A stretch of DNA of 64,000 bases. It comes from Betaproteobacteria bacterium LSUCC0117. Lineage in GTDB: Bacteria; Pseudomonadota; Gammaproteobacteria; Burkholderiales; Burkholderiaceae_C. Positions 33,521-43,109 of the stretch are shown here, in pieces. The notes under the pieces were generated by a model. That model saw nothing but the letters and a program-made list of their open reading frames with translations, was not told where the DNA came from and ran no database searches. Position 1 is the stretch's first letter. Each line of letters begins with the position of its first letter. Both the position numbers and the translations under genes were made by a program. The DNA lies in the NCBI GenBank assembly GCA_030441535.1, contig JAUJFZ010000008.1:1-64000 (forward strand), written 5' to 3'.

Positions 33521-34024
33521 TCAAGCAGCCCGTAACGCTCTCGCCTGTGCTTGGACCGTTACCTCTCGGCCCATGATTTCGAGCAAGACAAACACGCGAT
33601 CTTGCGCCGAAGCGGTCACCAACCCCTCAAGCCCCTTCAAAGGACCTTCGACCAACCGTACAGGCGTACCAGCGGTCAACCCGTGGACGACCGCCTCTTC
33701 CCGGGCGGAGAGCGATGCAGCGACCTGCACCGCTTGTTCAACGACCGCATGGGACACGGTCGCCGGCACCGTTCCAAAACGCACCAATTGACTAACGCCC
33801 AGCGTCGAGCGGATCGGCGCGATGGACTGTGTCTCATCGCAGGTTTGCACAAAAAGGTAACTGGGGAAAAGAGCTTCCCAGCGCTTACGGGGCTGAATCA
33901 ACTCGGGTAGGACAACCCGGTATTTTTGTCGCAGCAGTTGAGCCGCAGCCTCCCGCTCGGCGCGGGGCTTGGTTTTCACCACATACCAACGTTGGAGCTC
34001 GCTTGACTGATCAGACATTGGCAT
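33521..34024 (-). CDS. rfaH: NusG-family antiterminator, RfaH-like
   Basis: A 167-residue NusG paralogue. The N-terminal NGN domain reads QRWYVVKTKPRAEREAAAQL and LFPSYLFVQ, and the C-terminal KOW segment is TPVRLVEGPLKGLEGLV. It is shorter than NusG, and the WYVVKTKP and RKRWEALFPSYLF strings are typical of RfaH, which binds ops sites and suppresses termination in long operons for surface polysaccharides. No such operon lies in the window. Downstream of tRNA-Gly and convergent with it. Assignment to RfaH rather than another NusG paralogue is likely but not certain. Confidence 0.8.
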   Translation of the reverse strand: MPMSDQSSELQRWYVVKTKPRAEREAAAQLLRQKYRVVLPELIQPRKRWEALFPSYLFVQTCDETQSIAPIRSTLGVSQLVRFGTVPATVSHAVVEQAVQVAASLSAREEAVVHGLTAGTPVRLVEGPLKGLEGLVTASAQDRVFVLLEIMGREVTVQAQARALRAA

Positions 34025-34047
34025 GTAAATTTAAACCTAGCGTTTGA

Positions 34048-35349
34048 CTAAATACGATCGGACTCGGGCGCTGTATCAACTGCAGATACGCGATCGATTC
34101 GGCGACCTTCCATCGTGGTGATGGTGAATTCCCATGTCAAAATTATAACCTTTTCGCCTTCTGACAACAACTCGCCGGATACATACTGCAGCAGACCGGC
34201 CAGTGTGTTGTAGCGTCCCTTCTCTTCGTCAGGCAAGGTATCGAATCCCAAGCGAACTTTGAGCTCGGATGCTGGCATCGCACCATCCAAATCCCAAGAG
34301 CCATCGACACCCTCGATGGCCCACGTATCCAACGCCTCTTCCGACTTCAATTCGCCCGTGATCGCCTCTAACAAGTCACGCGGCGTCAACAGACCCTGCA
34401 CCACGCCGTACTCATCCACCACGAAGACCATGCGCATCGCCGAGACACGGTATTGCTGCAACAGCTCCATGCCATTGAGGGTCTCGGGGACGTAAACTGC
34501 GGGAGTGACATGACCGCCGACCGCATCCTGCCCGTTCGACTCATCCCAGACGCGCAACATTTCAGAGACATGCAGCACGCCCACGATGTTGTCTAAGCCA
34601 CCTTTGCAAACCGGGTACCAAGAGTGCCCCAGCGCACGCGCCTTTTGCAGGGCTTCGTCGACCGTGTCAGCAGCCTCAAGCCAGTGAATATCGGCGCGCG
34701 GCAGCATGATAGAACCCAGTGACCGCGTATCCAAAGCAAACACATTGCGTACCATCTGGTGCTCGTGGACCTCGATCACACCGGCACCCAAGCCCTCGGC
34801 AAGACTTTCCTCGATTTCCTCGGTCGTCATCACGGCCTCGTCATTCACCCGCACACGCAGTAAACGCAAGAAATAGTGCGTGGTCGCCGACAGCAGCCGC
34901 ACAAACGGATGCGCGACCATGGCGACCACCGTCATGGGGATCGCAACAAAACGCGCCACCGTCTCGGGGAACAGCTGGCCAATCCGCTTGGGCACCAGCT
35001 CGCCAAAGACAATGGTCAAAAAGGTGATGACCGTTACCACGATCGCGGTGGCAACGATGTCCGCGGTCGCGCGCTCAAGCCCCCATGTGGTCAGGTTGTC
35101 AGACAAACCTGCACTGAAGGCCGCTTCGCCGACAATCCCGTTCAGTACACCGATAGACGTGATGCCCACCTGCACCGAAGACAGAAAGTGGGTGGGGTCC
35201 TCCATCAGCTTGACGGCCGCACTGGCGCCCTTGTCACCTTCGTCGGCAAGGCGTTGCAAGCGGCTCTTGCGACTGGAAGCCACCGCAAGTTCTGACATGG
35301 CAAACGCACCGTTCAGAACAATCAACAAAAGAATGATTAAGAAATCCAT
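34048..35349 (-). CDS. CorC/HlyC-family membrane protein (CNNM type)
   Basis: A 433-residue protein: a DUF21 (CNNM) membrane domain with three to four helices (residues 1-190, starting MDFLIILLLIVLNGAFAMSE), two CBS domains (about 200-340; IMLPRADIHWLEAADTVDEA, VVDEYGVVQGLLTPRDLLEA) and a C-terminal CorC_HlyC domain (about 355-430). It is of the YtfL type, probably a cation exporter or regulator of divalent or polyamine balance; the old name hemolysin is misleading. Its start codon is only nine bases from that of the divergent apaH. Confidence 0.88.
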   Translation of the reverse strand: MDFLIILLLIVLNGAFAMSELAVASSRKSRLQRLADEGDKGASAAVKLMEDPTHFLSSVQVGITSIGVLNGIVGEAAFSAGLSDNLTTWGLERATADIVATAIVVTVITFLTIVFGELVPKRIGQLFPETVARFVAIPMTVVAMVAHPFVRLLSATTHYFLRLLRVRVNDEAVMTTEEIEESLAEGLGAGVIEVHEHQMVRNVFALDTRSLGSIMLPRADIHWLEAADTVDEALQKARALGHSWYPVCKGGLDNIVGVLHVSEMLRVWDESNGQDAVGGHVTPAVYVPETLNGMELLQQYRVSAMRMVFVVDEYGVVQGLLTPRDLLEAITGELKSEEALDTWAIEGVDGSWDLDGAMPASELKVRLGFDTLPDEEKGRYNTLAGLLQYVSGELLSEGEKVIILTWEFTITTMEGRRIDRVSAVDTAPESDRI

Positions 35350-35358
35350 AATCTAAGC

Positions 35359-36222
35359 ATGGCACTTTACATGATTGGCGACATACAAGGCTGTGACGAG
35401 GCCTTGCAAGCCCTGCTCCAGACCCTTGATTTTTCACCGAGCCGGGATACGTTGTTCGTTTTGGGGGATTTAGTCAATCGCGGGCCCAGCTCGCTGGCTA
35501 CCATGCGGCGGCTGATGGCGCTGGGTGATAGCGCGCAATGCCTGTTGGGCAACCATGACCTGCATTTGTTGGCCGTTGGTTTGACGGGTGCCCGGGTAAA
35601 ACCACAGGACACGCTGAACAGCATTCTGGACGCAACTGACCGAAACGCCCTCTTGCATTGGCTGCGCCATCGCCCACTGGCGATCGACGCCCATGGCTGG
35701 CTGATGGTCCACGCAGGTGTGCTGCCGCAATGGACGCGCGCGCAAACCGTCGCACTTGCACAGTCAGCGCAGGGCGTCCTTAGGGGCGAGGCACACCTTG
35801 AGTTTTTCAAAAACATGTACGGTAATTGGCCCAACCAGTGGCAAGCGCCGAGCGCTCGAAACCCCGAATGGACCGCGTTTGATGAAACCCGTTTAGTCAT
35901 CAATGCGCTCACCCGAATACGGTTGTGTGACAGCGATGGACAGCTTGACTTTGCATACAAGGGTGACGCAACTGGTGCCCCCGCCGGCCTGATGCCGTGG
36001 TACGCGGTGCCTGGTCGGCGAACAGCGGATACCCGTATCGCCTTTGGACATTGGTCGACGTTGCGCGCACCGGAATCCGGACTTTTTGAGCCGCCGATGG
36101 TGTTGCCACTCGACACGGGGTGTGTGTGGGGCGGGTGTTTAACCGCAGCAGAATTCCGCTCTGACAGTGCCCAAGTCACGCTCATCAAACAGCCTTGCCC
36201 GCAGGCACAACAGCCTAGTTAG
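35359..36222 (+). CDS. apaH: Symmetrical diadenosine tetraphosphatase ApaH
   Basis: A 287-residue metallophosphatase that splits Ap4A into two ADP. Metal-binding motifs: IGDIQGC, LGDLVNRGP, LLGNHDLHLL and, later, WLMVHAGVLPQW. It also removes Np4 caps from RNA in other bacteria. Length is normal. The start leaves only nine bases to the divergent gene, so there is no room for a usual ribosome binding site; an internal Met four residues on (MIGDIQG) is possible. Its stop overlaps the convergent rhlE gene by four bases. Confidence 0.94.
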   Translation: MALYMIGDIQGCDEALQALLQTLDFSPSRDTLFVLGDLVNRGPSSLATMRRLMALGDSAQCLLGNHDLHLLAVGLTGARVKPQDTLNSILDATDRNALLHWLRHRPLAIDAHGWLMVHAGVLPQWTRAQTVALAQSAQGVLRGEAHLEFFKNMYGNWPNQWQAPSARNPEWTAFDETRLVINALTRIRLCDSDGQLDFAYKGDATGAPAGLMPWYAVPGRRTADTRIAFGHWSTLRAPESGLFEPPMVLPLDTGCVWGGCLTAAEFRSDSAQVTLIKQPCPQAQQPS

Positions 36223-37679
36223 CTGGTTGACTTGAACAGTGCCGCCACTTTGCGGCGGGGCTTGATGTTGGCGGAAATGCCCCGAGGTTTGACGGCGGGT
36301 GCCGCCTCCCACGCCGGCTTGGCATCAGGCGGCAGGCTGGGCTGATAGGGCTGATCGAACAGCGGGTCCGATTTAGTCTGACGCGACAACGGCTGATAAC
36401 GAGCCTTGGGGTCACGGCTTTCGGCACGCTTGGCCAAGCGGTCCTCATCGTGTTTGTCGATGCGAGACTCTCGGCGCTCGCGGCCTTCATCAGCGTCGCG
36501 TCCACTGCGCTCATCACGACGACCCCGAGTCGGCGCACGTTCAAACTCGACCGGCTCAACCTCAGCCTTGATCTTGATGAGCTTCTCAATATCGCCCAAC
36601 AAACGCGCATCCGAGCTGGACACCAAAGAAATCGCCAATCCACTGGCCCCGGCTCGTCCGGTGCGACCAATGCGGTGCACGTAATCTTCTGCGTTGAAGG
36701 GCAAATCGATGTTGAACACCACCGGCACGTCTTTGATGTCAAGACCTCGCGCAGCGACGTCCGTACACACCAGCAAGTCGACCTCACCCGCTTTGAAAGC
36801 AGCCAACGCTTTCAGGCGCTCGTCTTGGCTTTTATCGCCATGCATCGCTGCGGTACGCAGGCCATCGCGCTCGAGGTTGCGGGCCAAACGCGCGCAACCT
36901 AGCTTACTGTTGACGAAGACGAAAGCCTGCTTCACGTCGTGCTGCTTAATGAGGGCCAACATGGCCAGGCGTTTGTCTTCACCGCTTGCGCTGTAAAACC
37001 GCTGCTGGACCGTGGCGGCCGTGGCGTTCGAGCGCGCGACTTCAATCGTGACCGGGTCTTGCAGGTAGCTGTTCGCCAGCCGTTTGATGTCGTTAGAGAA
37101 TGTGGCAGAAAACAGCAAAGTGGTGCGCTGTTTTGGTAGGTGGCTCAGGATGCGTTGCAGGTCCGGCAGAAAACCAATGTCCAGCATGCGATCGGCCTCG
37201 TCGAGCACCACGTACTCAACCTGATTCAGTACCGCGGTTTTAGCCTCGATGTGGTCCAACAAACGGCCCGGCGTAGCAACCAGCACTTCGACCCCTTGGC
37301 GCAAAGCCGCAATTTGGGGCTTGATGTCCATACCGCCAAACACCACTGTGCTGCGCAGTTTGGTAAAAGCGGCGTACTGCCGAATTTGATCCTCGACTTG
37401 GCTAGCCAGCTCACGTGTTGGGAGCAATACCAGCGCCCGCACAGGGTGGCGTGCGGGTGAGACGGAGGCATTTTCGTGACGCAGCAAACGCTGCAACAGC
37501 GGTAATGAAAAGGCGGCTGTTTTACCGGTACCGGTTTGGGCCGCGCCCATCACGTCTCGCCCTTGCAACACCACGGGGATGGCTTGGGCTTGGATGGGCG
37601 TCATGGTTTCGTAGCCCATTTGGGCAACGGCCTTAGCCAGTGACGGTGCTAAGGACAGTTCGGAGAAAGATGCGGTCAT
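36219..37679 (-). CDS. rhlE: DEAD-box RNA helicase RhlE
   Basis: A 486-residue ATP-dependent RNA helicase. Motifs in order: Q motif (FSELSLAPSLAKAVAQMGY then TPIQAQAIP), I (AQTGTGKT), Ia (PTRELASQV), II (LDEADRMLDIGF), III (FSATF), V (VCTDVAARGLDI) and VI (HRIGRTGRAG). The C-terminal 110 residues are a charged, Arg/Asp/Glu-rich tail followed by a basic end, typical for RhlE and used for RNA or degradosome contacts. The ATG at 37679 begins TASFSELSL; frames further upstream are not conserved. Confidence 0.93.
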   Translation of the reverse strand: MTASFSELSLAPSLAKAVAQMGYETMTPIQAQAIPVVLQGRDVMGAAQTGTGKTAAFSLPLLQRLLRHENASVSPARHPVRALVLLPTRELASQVEDQIRQYAAFTKLRSTVVFGGMDIKPQIAALRQGVEVLVATPGRLLDHIEAKTAVLNQVEYVVLDEADRMLDIGFLPDLQRILSHLPKQRTTLLFSATFSNDIKRLANSYLQDPVTIEVARSNATAATVQQRFYSASGEDKRLAMLALIKQHDVKQAFVFVNSKLGCARLARNLERDGLRTAAMHGDKSQDERLKALAAFKAGEVDLLVCTDVAARGLDIKDVPVVFNIDLPFNAEDYVHRIGRTGRAGASGLAISLVSSSDARLLGDIEKLIKIKAEVEPVEFERAPTRGRRDERSGRDADEGRERRESRIDKHDEDRLAKRAESRDPKARYQPLSRQTKSDPLFDQPYQPSLPPDAKPAWEAAPAVKPRGISANIKPRRKVAALFKSTS

Positions 37680-37766
37680 GTAACCGCTGATTGTCCCACG
37701 TTTCAGGGACCCTACGAAACCTCTGAGGCCGGCTCCCGTGGGCAAATCACCACAAGCAGCCGAAAA

Positions 37767-38333
37767 TTAAGCCTTTGGCAGGGTCACACCGACCTGACCT
37801 TGGTATTTCCCGCCCCGGTCCTTGTAACTGACTTCACACACCTCGTCGCTCTCAAAAAAGAGCACTTGTGCGCAACCCTCACCCGCATAGATACGGGCTG
37901 GTAACGGCGTGGTGTTCGAAAATTCCAAGGTGACATACCCTTCCCACTCGGGCTCGAAGGGCGTCACATTCACGATGATCCCGCAGCGGGCATAGGTGCT
38001 TTTCCCCAAGCAAACGGTCAACACGTTGCGCGGAATGCGGAAGTACTCGACGGTTCGAGCCAGGGCGAAACTGTTGGGCGGAATGATGCACGAGTCGCCG
38101 TGGAAATCGACAAAGCTCTTTTCATCGAAGTTCTTGGGATCAACCACCGTGCTGTGGATATTGGTGAAAACCTTGAATTCCGGGGCGCAGCGGATGTCGT
38201 AACCGTAGCTGCTGGTGCCATAGCTGATGATTCGTTTGCCATCCACCTCGCGCACCTGGCCGGGTTCGAACGGCTCGATCATGCCCGTGGTTTCAGCCAT
38301 CTTGCGAATCCACTTATCGCTCTTGATACTCAT
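37767..38333 (-). CDS. dcd: dCTP deaminase
   Basis: A 188-residue enzyme converting dCTP to dUTP in thymidylate synthesis. It begins MSIKSDKWIRKMAETTGMIE, with the active-site block RCGIIVNVTPFEPEWEGYVT containing the catalytic Glu, and SSYGYDIRCAPEF near the N-terminus. Full length and soluble. It stands alone, ahead of a terminator that belongs to the neighbouring importer operon. Confidence 0.97.
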   Translation of the reverse strand: MSIKSDKWIRKMAETTGMIEPFEPGQVREVDGKRIISYGTSSYGYDIRCAPEFKVFTNIHSTVVDPKNFDEKSFVDFHGDSCIIPPNSFALARTVEYFRIPRNVLTVCLGKSTYARCGIIVNVTPFEPEWEGYVTLEFSNTTPLPARIYAGEGCAQVLFFESDEVCEVSYKDRGGKYQGQVGVTLPKA

Positions 38334-38368
38334 TGGTTTTGACTCCCTTTGCCTCGCATTTTAGGCGT

Positions 38369-38402
38369 AAAAAAATGGCCAGACGCCGAAGCGCTGGCCA
38401 TT
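38369..38402 (-). terminator. Terminator of the BMP importer operon
   Basis: On the minus strand, atggccag pairs with ctggccat, with an inner cgc-ttcg-gcg loop, and is followed by seven T residues. It lies about 20 bases beyond the stop of the binding protein gene. A strong rho-independent terminator. Confidence 0.88.
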
Positions 38403-38423
38403 GTCAGTCAGGCTGCCCCCCGC

Positions 38424-39554
38424 TTAATTGCCGGGCACTTGGCCTTCAACGCCTTTGACGTAGAACTTGATACCGCCCAAGAACGCGTCATCTGCCTTTA
38501 CGCCAGCGGCCACTTGCTCTTTGCCGGTGTTGTCCACAATGGGGCCCGTCCAAACAGCAAAGCTCCCGTCTTTCAGACCCGCGCGGATCTCATCAACTTT
38601 GGCCTTGATGTCAGCAGGTACATCGTCCGCGACAGAGACCATGTCAATGGCGCCTTCTTTAACGCCCCACCATGAAGTACCCGTGCTCCAGGTACCGTCC
38701 AGCGCGTCTTTTACAGCCTTGCTGTAATAAGGTGCCCAGTTGATGATTGCTGACCCAAGGTGCGCTTTAGGCGCGTAGGCTTGCATGTCAGAGTCCCAAC
38801 CAAAGGCGCGCTTACCGTTCTTGTCAGCCGTTTGCAGTACGGCTGAAGAGTCGGTGTTTTGCATCAACACATCTGCGCCACCGTTAATCAGCGACAGCGC
38901 TGCTTCGGTCTCTTTTGGTGGATTGAACCACTCGCCAACCCACACCACTTTGGTCGTCACCTTGGGGTTCACAGACTGTGCGCCCATGGTAAAGCTGTTG
39001 ATGTTGCGGATCACTTCAGGAATTGGGATCGAACCGACCACGCCGAGCGTGTTGGTTTTCGTCATCGCCCCAGCGATCACACCCGCCATGTAAGCGCCTT
39101 GATAGGTGCGACTGTCGTAGGTGCGCATATTGCCGGCGGTTTTGTAACCCGTGGCGTGCTCGAATTTGACATCGGCGAAATCAGGCGCCACTTTCAACAT
39201 AGGTTCCATGTAACCGAAGGTGGTACCAAAAATCAGCTTGTTACCCTGGCTCGCCATGTCACGGATGACACGCTCAGCGTCGGCGCTCTCGGGGACATTC
39301 TCGACAAACGTGGTGACGATCTTGTCGCCAAACTCAGCCTGAACGGCTGCGCGCGCACGGTCATGGGCAAAAGTCCACCCACCATCACCCACGGGGCCGA
39401 CGTAGGCGAATGCGACTTTCAGGGGCTCGGCGGCGGCGGGCGCTGCGGCAGGTGCAGCCGCTTCCTCTTTTTGGCCGCAGCCCACCAAAACAACAGCGGC
39501 GACCGCTGTGGCAGCAACAGTTTTGGCAACTGCGCTGAATTTAATCTCTGTCAT
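38424..39554 (-). CDS. BMP-family nucleoside/purine-binding lipoprotein
   Basis: A 376-residue substrate-binding lipoprotein. The lipobox is AVVLVGC, followed by an Ala/Pro-rich linker. The BMP fold is seen in KVAFAYVGPVGDGGWTFAHD, TFGYMEPMLKVAPDF and TLGVVGSIPIPEVIRNINSF. BMP proteins bind nucleosides or related purines. The ATG at 39554 follows AGGAG at a good distance and begins the signal. Last gene of the importer operon after two permeases and the ATPase. With the 8-oxoguanine deaminase and PuuD genes downstream, purines are the likely cargo. Confidence 0.9.
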   Translation of the reverse strand: MTEIKFSAVAKTVAATAVAAVVLVGCGQKEEAAAPAAAPAAAEPLKVAFAYVGPVGDGGWTFAHDRARAAVQAEFGDKIVTTFVENVPESADAERVIRDMASQGNKLIFGTTFGYMEPMLKVAPDFADVKFEHATGYKTAGNMRTYDSRTYQGAYMAGVIAGAMTKTNTLGVVGSIPIPEVIRNINSFTMGAQSVNPKVTTKVVWVGEWFNPPKETEAALSLINGGADVLMQNTDSSAVLQTADKNGKRAFGWDSDMQAYAPKAHLGSAIINWAPYYSKAVKDALDGTWSTGTSWWGVKEGAIDMVSVADDVPADIKAKVDEIRAGLKDGSFAVWTGPIVDNTGKEQVAAGVKADDAFLGGIKFYVKGVEGQVPGN

Positions 39555-39591
39555 GAGTTCACTCCTGTGTAAAAAAATGCCAATCCGCGCA

Positions 39592-40509
39592 TTATGAACT
39601 CGGATGAAAGCTTTTTCCAATGCTCTGCGGCATATTCAGCCGTATCCACTGGGGGTTACGGGAAATAATCACCAACACCACGATGGTCGCCAGGTACGGC
39701 AGCATATTCAGCACTTGGCTGGGAATGTGCACCCCCATGCCCTGCAGGTGGAATTGCAACATCGTGACCGCGCCAAACAGGTAGGCACCAAACAGCACGC
39801 GCACCGGTCGCCAGGTCGCAAATGTGGTCAGTGCCAGCGCGATCCAGCCCTTGCCGGCGATCATGCCCTCCACCCACAACGGGGTGTAGATGGTCGACAC
39901 ATAGGCGCCAGCCAGCCCACACAATGCGCCACCGGCCATGACAGCGCCTAAACGAATTCGACGCACGTTGTAGCCCAGCGCGTGGGCAGATTCTGGGGAC
40001 TCCCCCACGCTGCGCAGCACCAGGCCCGCTCGGGTTTTGAACAGGAAGTAAACCAAACCTGCAGTCACGGCAACGCCGGCATAGACCATAGGATGGTGAT
40101 TGAAGAACGCCACACCGAAAAATGGAATGTCACCCAAAAAGGGGATTTTGAAGTGCAAGGCCTCCGGCAACTTCTCTTGTACATACCCCGTACCTGCAAA
40201 AGCTGACAAGCCCGCACCGAACAGGCTCAACGCCAAACCGGTCGCGTACTGGTTTGTGCCCAGCCAAATCACCAACCAGCCAAATACGCCCGCCAATGCG
40301 GCACCCACCGCCATACCCGCACCAAAGCCCGCTACGGTGCTACCCGTGTGCACAACGGTTGCAAAACCGGCTAAAGCCGCGCACAACATCATGCCCTCGG
40401 CACCCAAGTTCAAGATACCGGCCTTCTCATTGATCAGCAGGCCAAGCGACGCCAACGCCAATATGGTCCCCGCATCCAATGCGGCTGCAACGAGTAACGC
40501 ACTGCTCAT
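39592..40509 (-). CDS. ABC transporter permease, BMP type (second)
   Basis: A 305-residue inner-membrane permease with eight or more helices, of the BPD_transp_2 family. Segments: LALASLGLLINEKAGILNLG followed by AEGMMLCAALAGF, and the late loop LRSVGESPESAHALGYNVRR. The ATG at 40509 overlaps the stop of the other permease (ATGA) and has GGAG nine bases upstream; a TTG 15 bases earlier was set aside. Pairs with the preceding permease to form the channel. Confidence 0.9.
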   Translation of the reverse strand: MSSALLVAAALDAGTILALASLGLLINEKAGILNLGAEGMMLCAALAGFATVVHTGSTVAGFGAGMAVGAALAGVFGWLVIWLGTNQYATGLALSLFGAGLSAFAGTGYVQEKLPEALHFKIPFLGDIPFFGVAFFNHHPMVYAGVAVTAGLVYFLFKTRAGLVLRSVGESPESAHALGYNVRRIRLGAVMAGGALCGLAGAYVSTIYTPLWVEGMIAGKGWIALALTTFATWRPVRVLFGAYLFGAVTMLQFHLQGMGVHIPSQVLNMLPYLATIVVLVIISRNPQWIRLNMPQSIGKSFHPSS

Positions 40510-41567
40510 GGTGATTTTCTCCAAGCGAGGCGATTGGCAATCAGAATGTCACAAGCCAATAGCGCGAACAGCAACAGCCCTTGGAACACACCAGTAATGC
40601 TCTTGGGTAAACCCAAGCGCGACTGTGCCAACTCGCCGCCAATGTAAAACATACTCATGAGAATGGCGGAAAACACCGCACCAACGGGGTGCAAACGACC
40701 GACAAACGCGACAATGATCGCTGCGAAGCCGTAGCCCGCGGGCACGTATGGCGTCAACTGTCCGATCGGCCCCGCCACTTCCAACGCACCAGCCAGCCCC
40801 GCAAAACCGCCGCTGATCAGCAGTGCGGACCACAATGCGCGACGCGATGAGAAACCCGCATAACGCGCCGCGAGGGGCGCCAACCCGCCAACTTGCTGGG
40901 CAAAACCCGCCCGAGTTCGGTACAAATACACCCATACAGCGCCCGCACCCACCAATGCCAACAACAACCCAATACTGACGCGGGAACCTTGCATCAGACG
41001 GGGGATTTTTGTCACAGCATCAAAGGTTTTCGTCTGCGGGAAGTTGTAGCCGTTCGGATCTTTCCAGGGACCATAGACCATGTACTGAAGCAGTTGGATA
41101 GCGACGTACACCAACATCAAGCTAACCAAGATTTCGTTGGCATTAAAGCGGTCACGCAGCCACGCCACCAAGCCGGCCCAAACCATTCCGCCTGCGGTGC
41201 CCGCCAGCAAAATAGAAACCACAATCCAACCGGTGCTGTCGGCATTGGCGGTCAGCGCAATGCCCCCGGCCGCAATCGCGCCCACCACGTACTGCCCTTC
41301 TGCCCCAATGTTCCACACGTTGCTGCGGAAGCAAACGGCCAATCCAAGCGCGATCAACAACAAGGGGGTAGCTTTGACAAGCAACTCGCCAATCGCGTAG
41401 GTACTCTTGATGGGTTCCCAAAAGAAAACCAACAAGCCCTGCACAGGGTCCTTGCCGAGGGCCACAAAGATGGTCAACCCAATGAGAACCGTCAAGGCAA
41501 GCGCCAAGACTGGTGACGCATAGGTCCAAAAGGTCGACGCTTCAGCGCGCGGTTTCAGCTCAAGCAT
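40506..41567 (-). CDS. ABC transporter permease, BMP type (first)
   Basis: A 353-residue permease of the same family, with about nine to ten helices. Characteristic segments: LVKATPLLLIALGLAVCFRS followed by NVWNIGAEGQYVVG, and the loop QQVGGLAPLAARYAGFSSRR. The ATG at 41567 overlaps the end of the ATPase gene by 8 bases, which supports it against a start 99 bases upstream. It forms a heterodimer with the next permease. Confidence 0.9.
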   Translation of the reverse strand: MLELKPRAEASTFWTYASPVLALALTVLIGLTIFVALGKDPVQGLLVFFWEPIKSTYAIGELLVKATPLLLIALGLAVCFRSNVWNIGAEGQYVVGAIAAGGIALTANADSTGWIVVSILLAGTAGGMVWAGLVAWLRDRFNANEILVSLMLVYVAIQLLQYMVYGPWKDPNGYNFPQTKTFDAVTKIPRLMQGSRVSIGLLLALVGAGAVWVYLYRTRAGFAQQVGGLAPLAARYAGFSSRRALWSALLISGGFAGLAGALEVAGPIGQLTPYVPAGYGFAAIIVAFVGRLHPVGAVFSAILMSMFYIGGELAQSRLGLPKSITGVFQGLLLFALLACDILIANRLAWRKSP

Positions 41568-43071
41568 GCGCGGCCTCCGAACCCCATAAACCAGACATCC
41601 ATGTGCCGACTTTCTCCACCGTCGCATCGCCGCGCGCCATCGCCGGTGACACACGCCCTTTGGCAATCACGACCAAGCGATCACTCAGCTCGAAAAGCTC
41701 ATCGAGCTCTTCACTGATTAAGAGCACCGCGCAACCCGCGTCTCGCAACGCCAGAATTTGTGAGCGGATCTGCGCCGCCGCGCCAACATCCACGCCCCAT
41801 GTGGGTTGACTCATGATCAGCAGTGTGGGCCGCGCTTCAATTTCTCGACCCACAATGAATTTTTGCAAGTTGCCACCCGACAGCGACTTCGCCGGCGCAG
41901 TGGGACCGCCCGCTTTGACCCGGTAACGACCGATGATGCCCTCGGCCTGTGCGCGCAGTTGTTTGAGGTTGATCCACCCGCTTTTACCAACGGCCTCACC
42001 GCGTGTGAGCAGCAAGTTATGAGACAAACCGAGCGTTGGCACGGCCCCCCGCCCGAGCCGCTCTTCGGGTACCAAATGCAAGCCCACCGCACGCCGGTGG
42101 CCAGCGGTGGCACGGCTGATGTCCGTATCTCCCAATCTGATGGTGCCTAAAGGAGCACGCACGTCCTCGCCTGATAGCAGCCGAACCAGCTCGGCTTGCC
42201 CGTTTCCTGACACGCCTGCAATGCCCAGAACTTCGCCTGCTCGGACGTCAAACGTGACTTCCGTCAGATCGGTGCCAAACTGATCCTCAGCCGGGACCCG
42301 CAAACCACTGACAGACAACACCACCGCCCCCGAAAGGTCGGCGCGTTGCGGCAGGGCTGGGGGCTCTTGGCCGATCATGAGGCGGCTCAACGATGCGTTC
42401 GACTCTGCTTGCGGGTCACAAACCCCAGTGACTTTACCGCCCCGAAGTACCGTACAAGCGGTGCACAACGCGCGGATCTCATGCAATTTGTGGCTGATGT
42501 AAACAATGCTGCACCCCTCTGCTGCCAGCTGCTTCAAGACGATAAATAATTTCTCAACGGCTTGCGGCGTCAGCACGGAGGTGGGTTCATCCAAGATCAA
42601 CAGCTTGGGATTGGTCAGGAGCGCGCGAATGATTTCCACGCGCTGTCGCTCACCCACACTGAGGGTGTGAACCGGTCGGGCGGGGTCAATCTCAAGACCG
42701 TAGGTGGCGGCTTTTTCCACGATGGCGGCTTGCACTGCCGCCAGCGACAAATCACCATCCAGCCCCAGCCACACATTCTCTGCGACGGTCAGTGTGTCGA
42801 ATAGGCTGAAATGCTGAAAAACCATTGCGATACCCAGTGCACGCGCCGCTTGCGGGTTGCGTACCAACATGGGCTCGCCATCAAACAGCATGTGACCAGC
42901 GTCCGGCTGCACCGTGCCGTAAATCATCTTCATGAGGGTGGATTTACCGGCACCGTTCTCACCCAAAACGGCATGAATTTCACCGGGCTGAACGGTCAAG
43001 TTAACCCCGTCGTTGGCAACCACGCTGGGGTATGCCTTGGTTAGGCCAGTGATTTGCAGGCGGGGGATCAT
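41560..43071 (-). CDS. ABC transporter ATPase, two-domain, BMP type
   Basis: A 503-residue protein with two nucleotide-binding domains, as in sugar and nucleoside importers. Domain 1: Walker A GENGAGKSTLMK, signature LSVGERQRVEI, Walker B LLILDEPT. Domain 2 has a degenerate Walker A (GVSGNGQAELVRLL, without the Lys) and signature LSGGNLQKFIVGREI, a normal state for this family. First gene of the operon ATPase-permease-permease-BMP protein. It lies 38 bases after the glycerate kinase gene on the same strand, so the operon may begin there. Confidence 0.92.
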   Translation of the reverse strand: MIPRLQITGLTKAYPSVVANDGVNLTVQPGEIHAVLGENGAGKSTLMKMIYGTVQPDAGHMLFDGEPMLVRNPQAARALGIAMVFQHFSLFDTLTVAENVWLGLDGDLSLAAVQAAIVEKAATYGLEIDPARPVHTLSVGERQRVEIIRALLTNPKLLILDEPTSVLTPQAVEKLFIVLKQLAAEGCSIVYISHKLHEIRALCTACTVLRGGKVTGVCDPQAESNASLSRLMIGQEPPALPQRADLSGAVVLSVSGLRVPAEDQFGTDLTEVTFDVRAGEVLGIAGVSGNGQAELVRLLSGEDVRAPLGTIRLGDTDISRATAGHRRAVGLHLVPEERLGRGAVPTLGLSHNLLLTRGEAVGKSGWINLKQLRAQAEGIIGRYRVKAGGPTAPAKSLSGGNLQKFIVGREIEARPTLLIMSQPTWGVDVGAAAQIRSQILALRDAGCAVLLISEELDELFELSDRLVVIAKGRVSPAMARGDATVEKVGTWMSGLWGSEAAHA

Positions 43072-43109
43072 GATGGATTGGCGAGAATCAAATGTTGGGC
43101 ATCAGCGCG

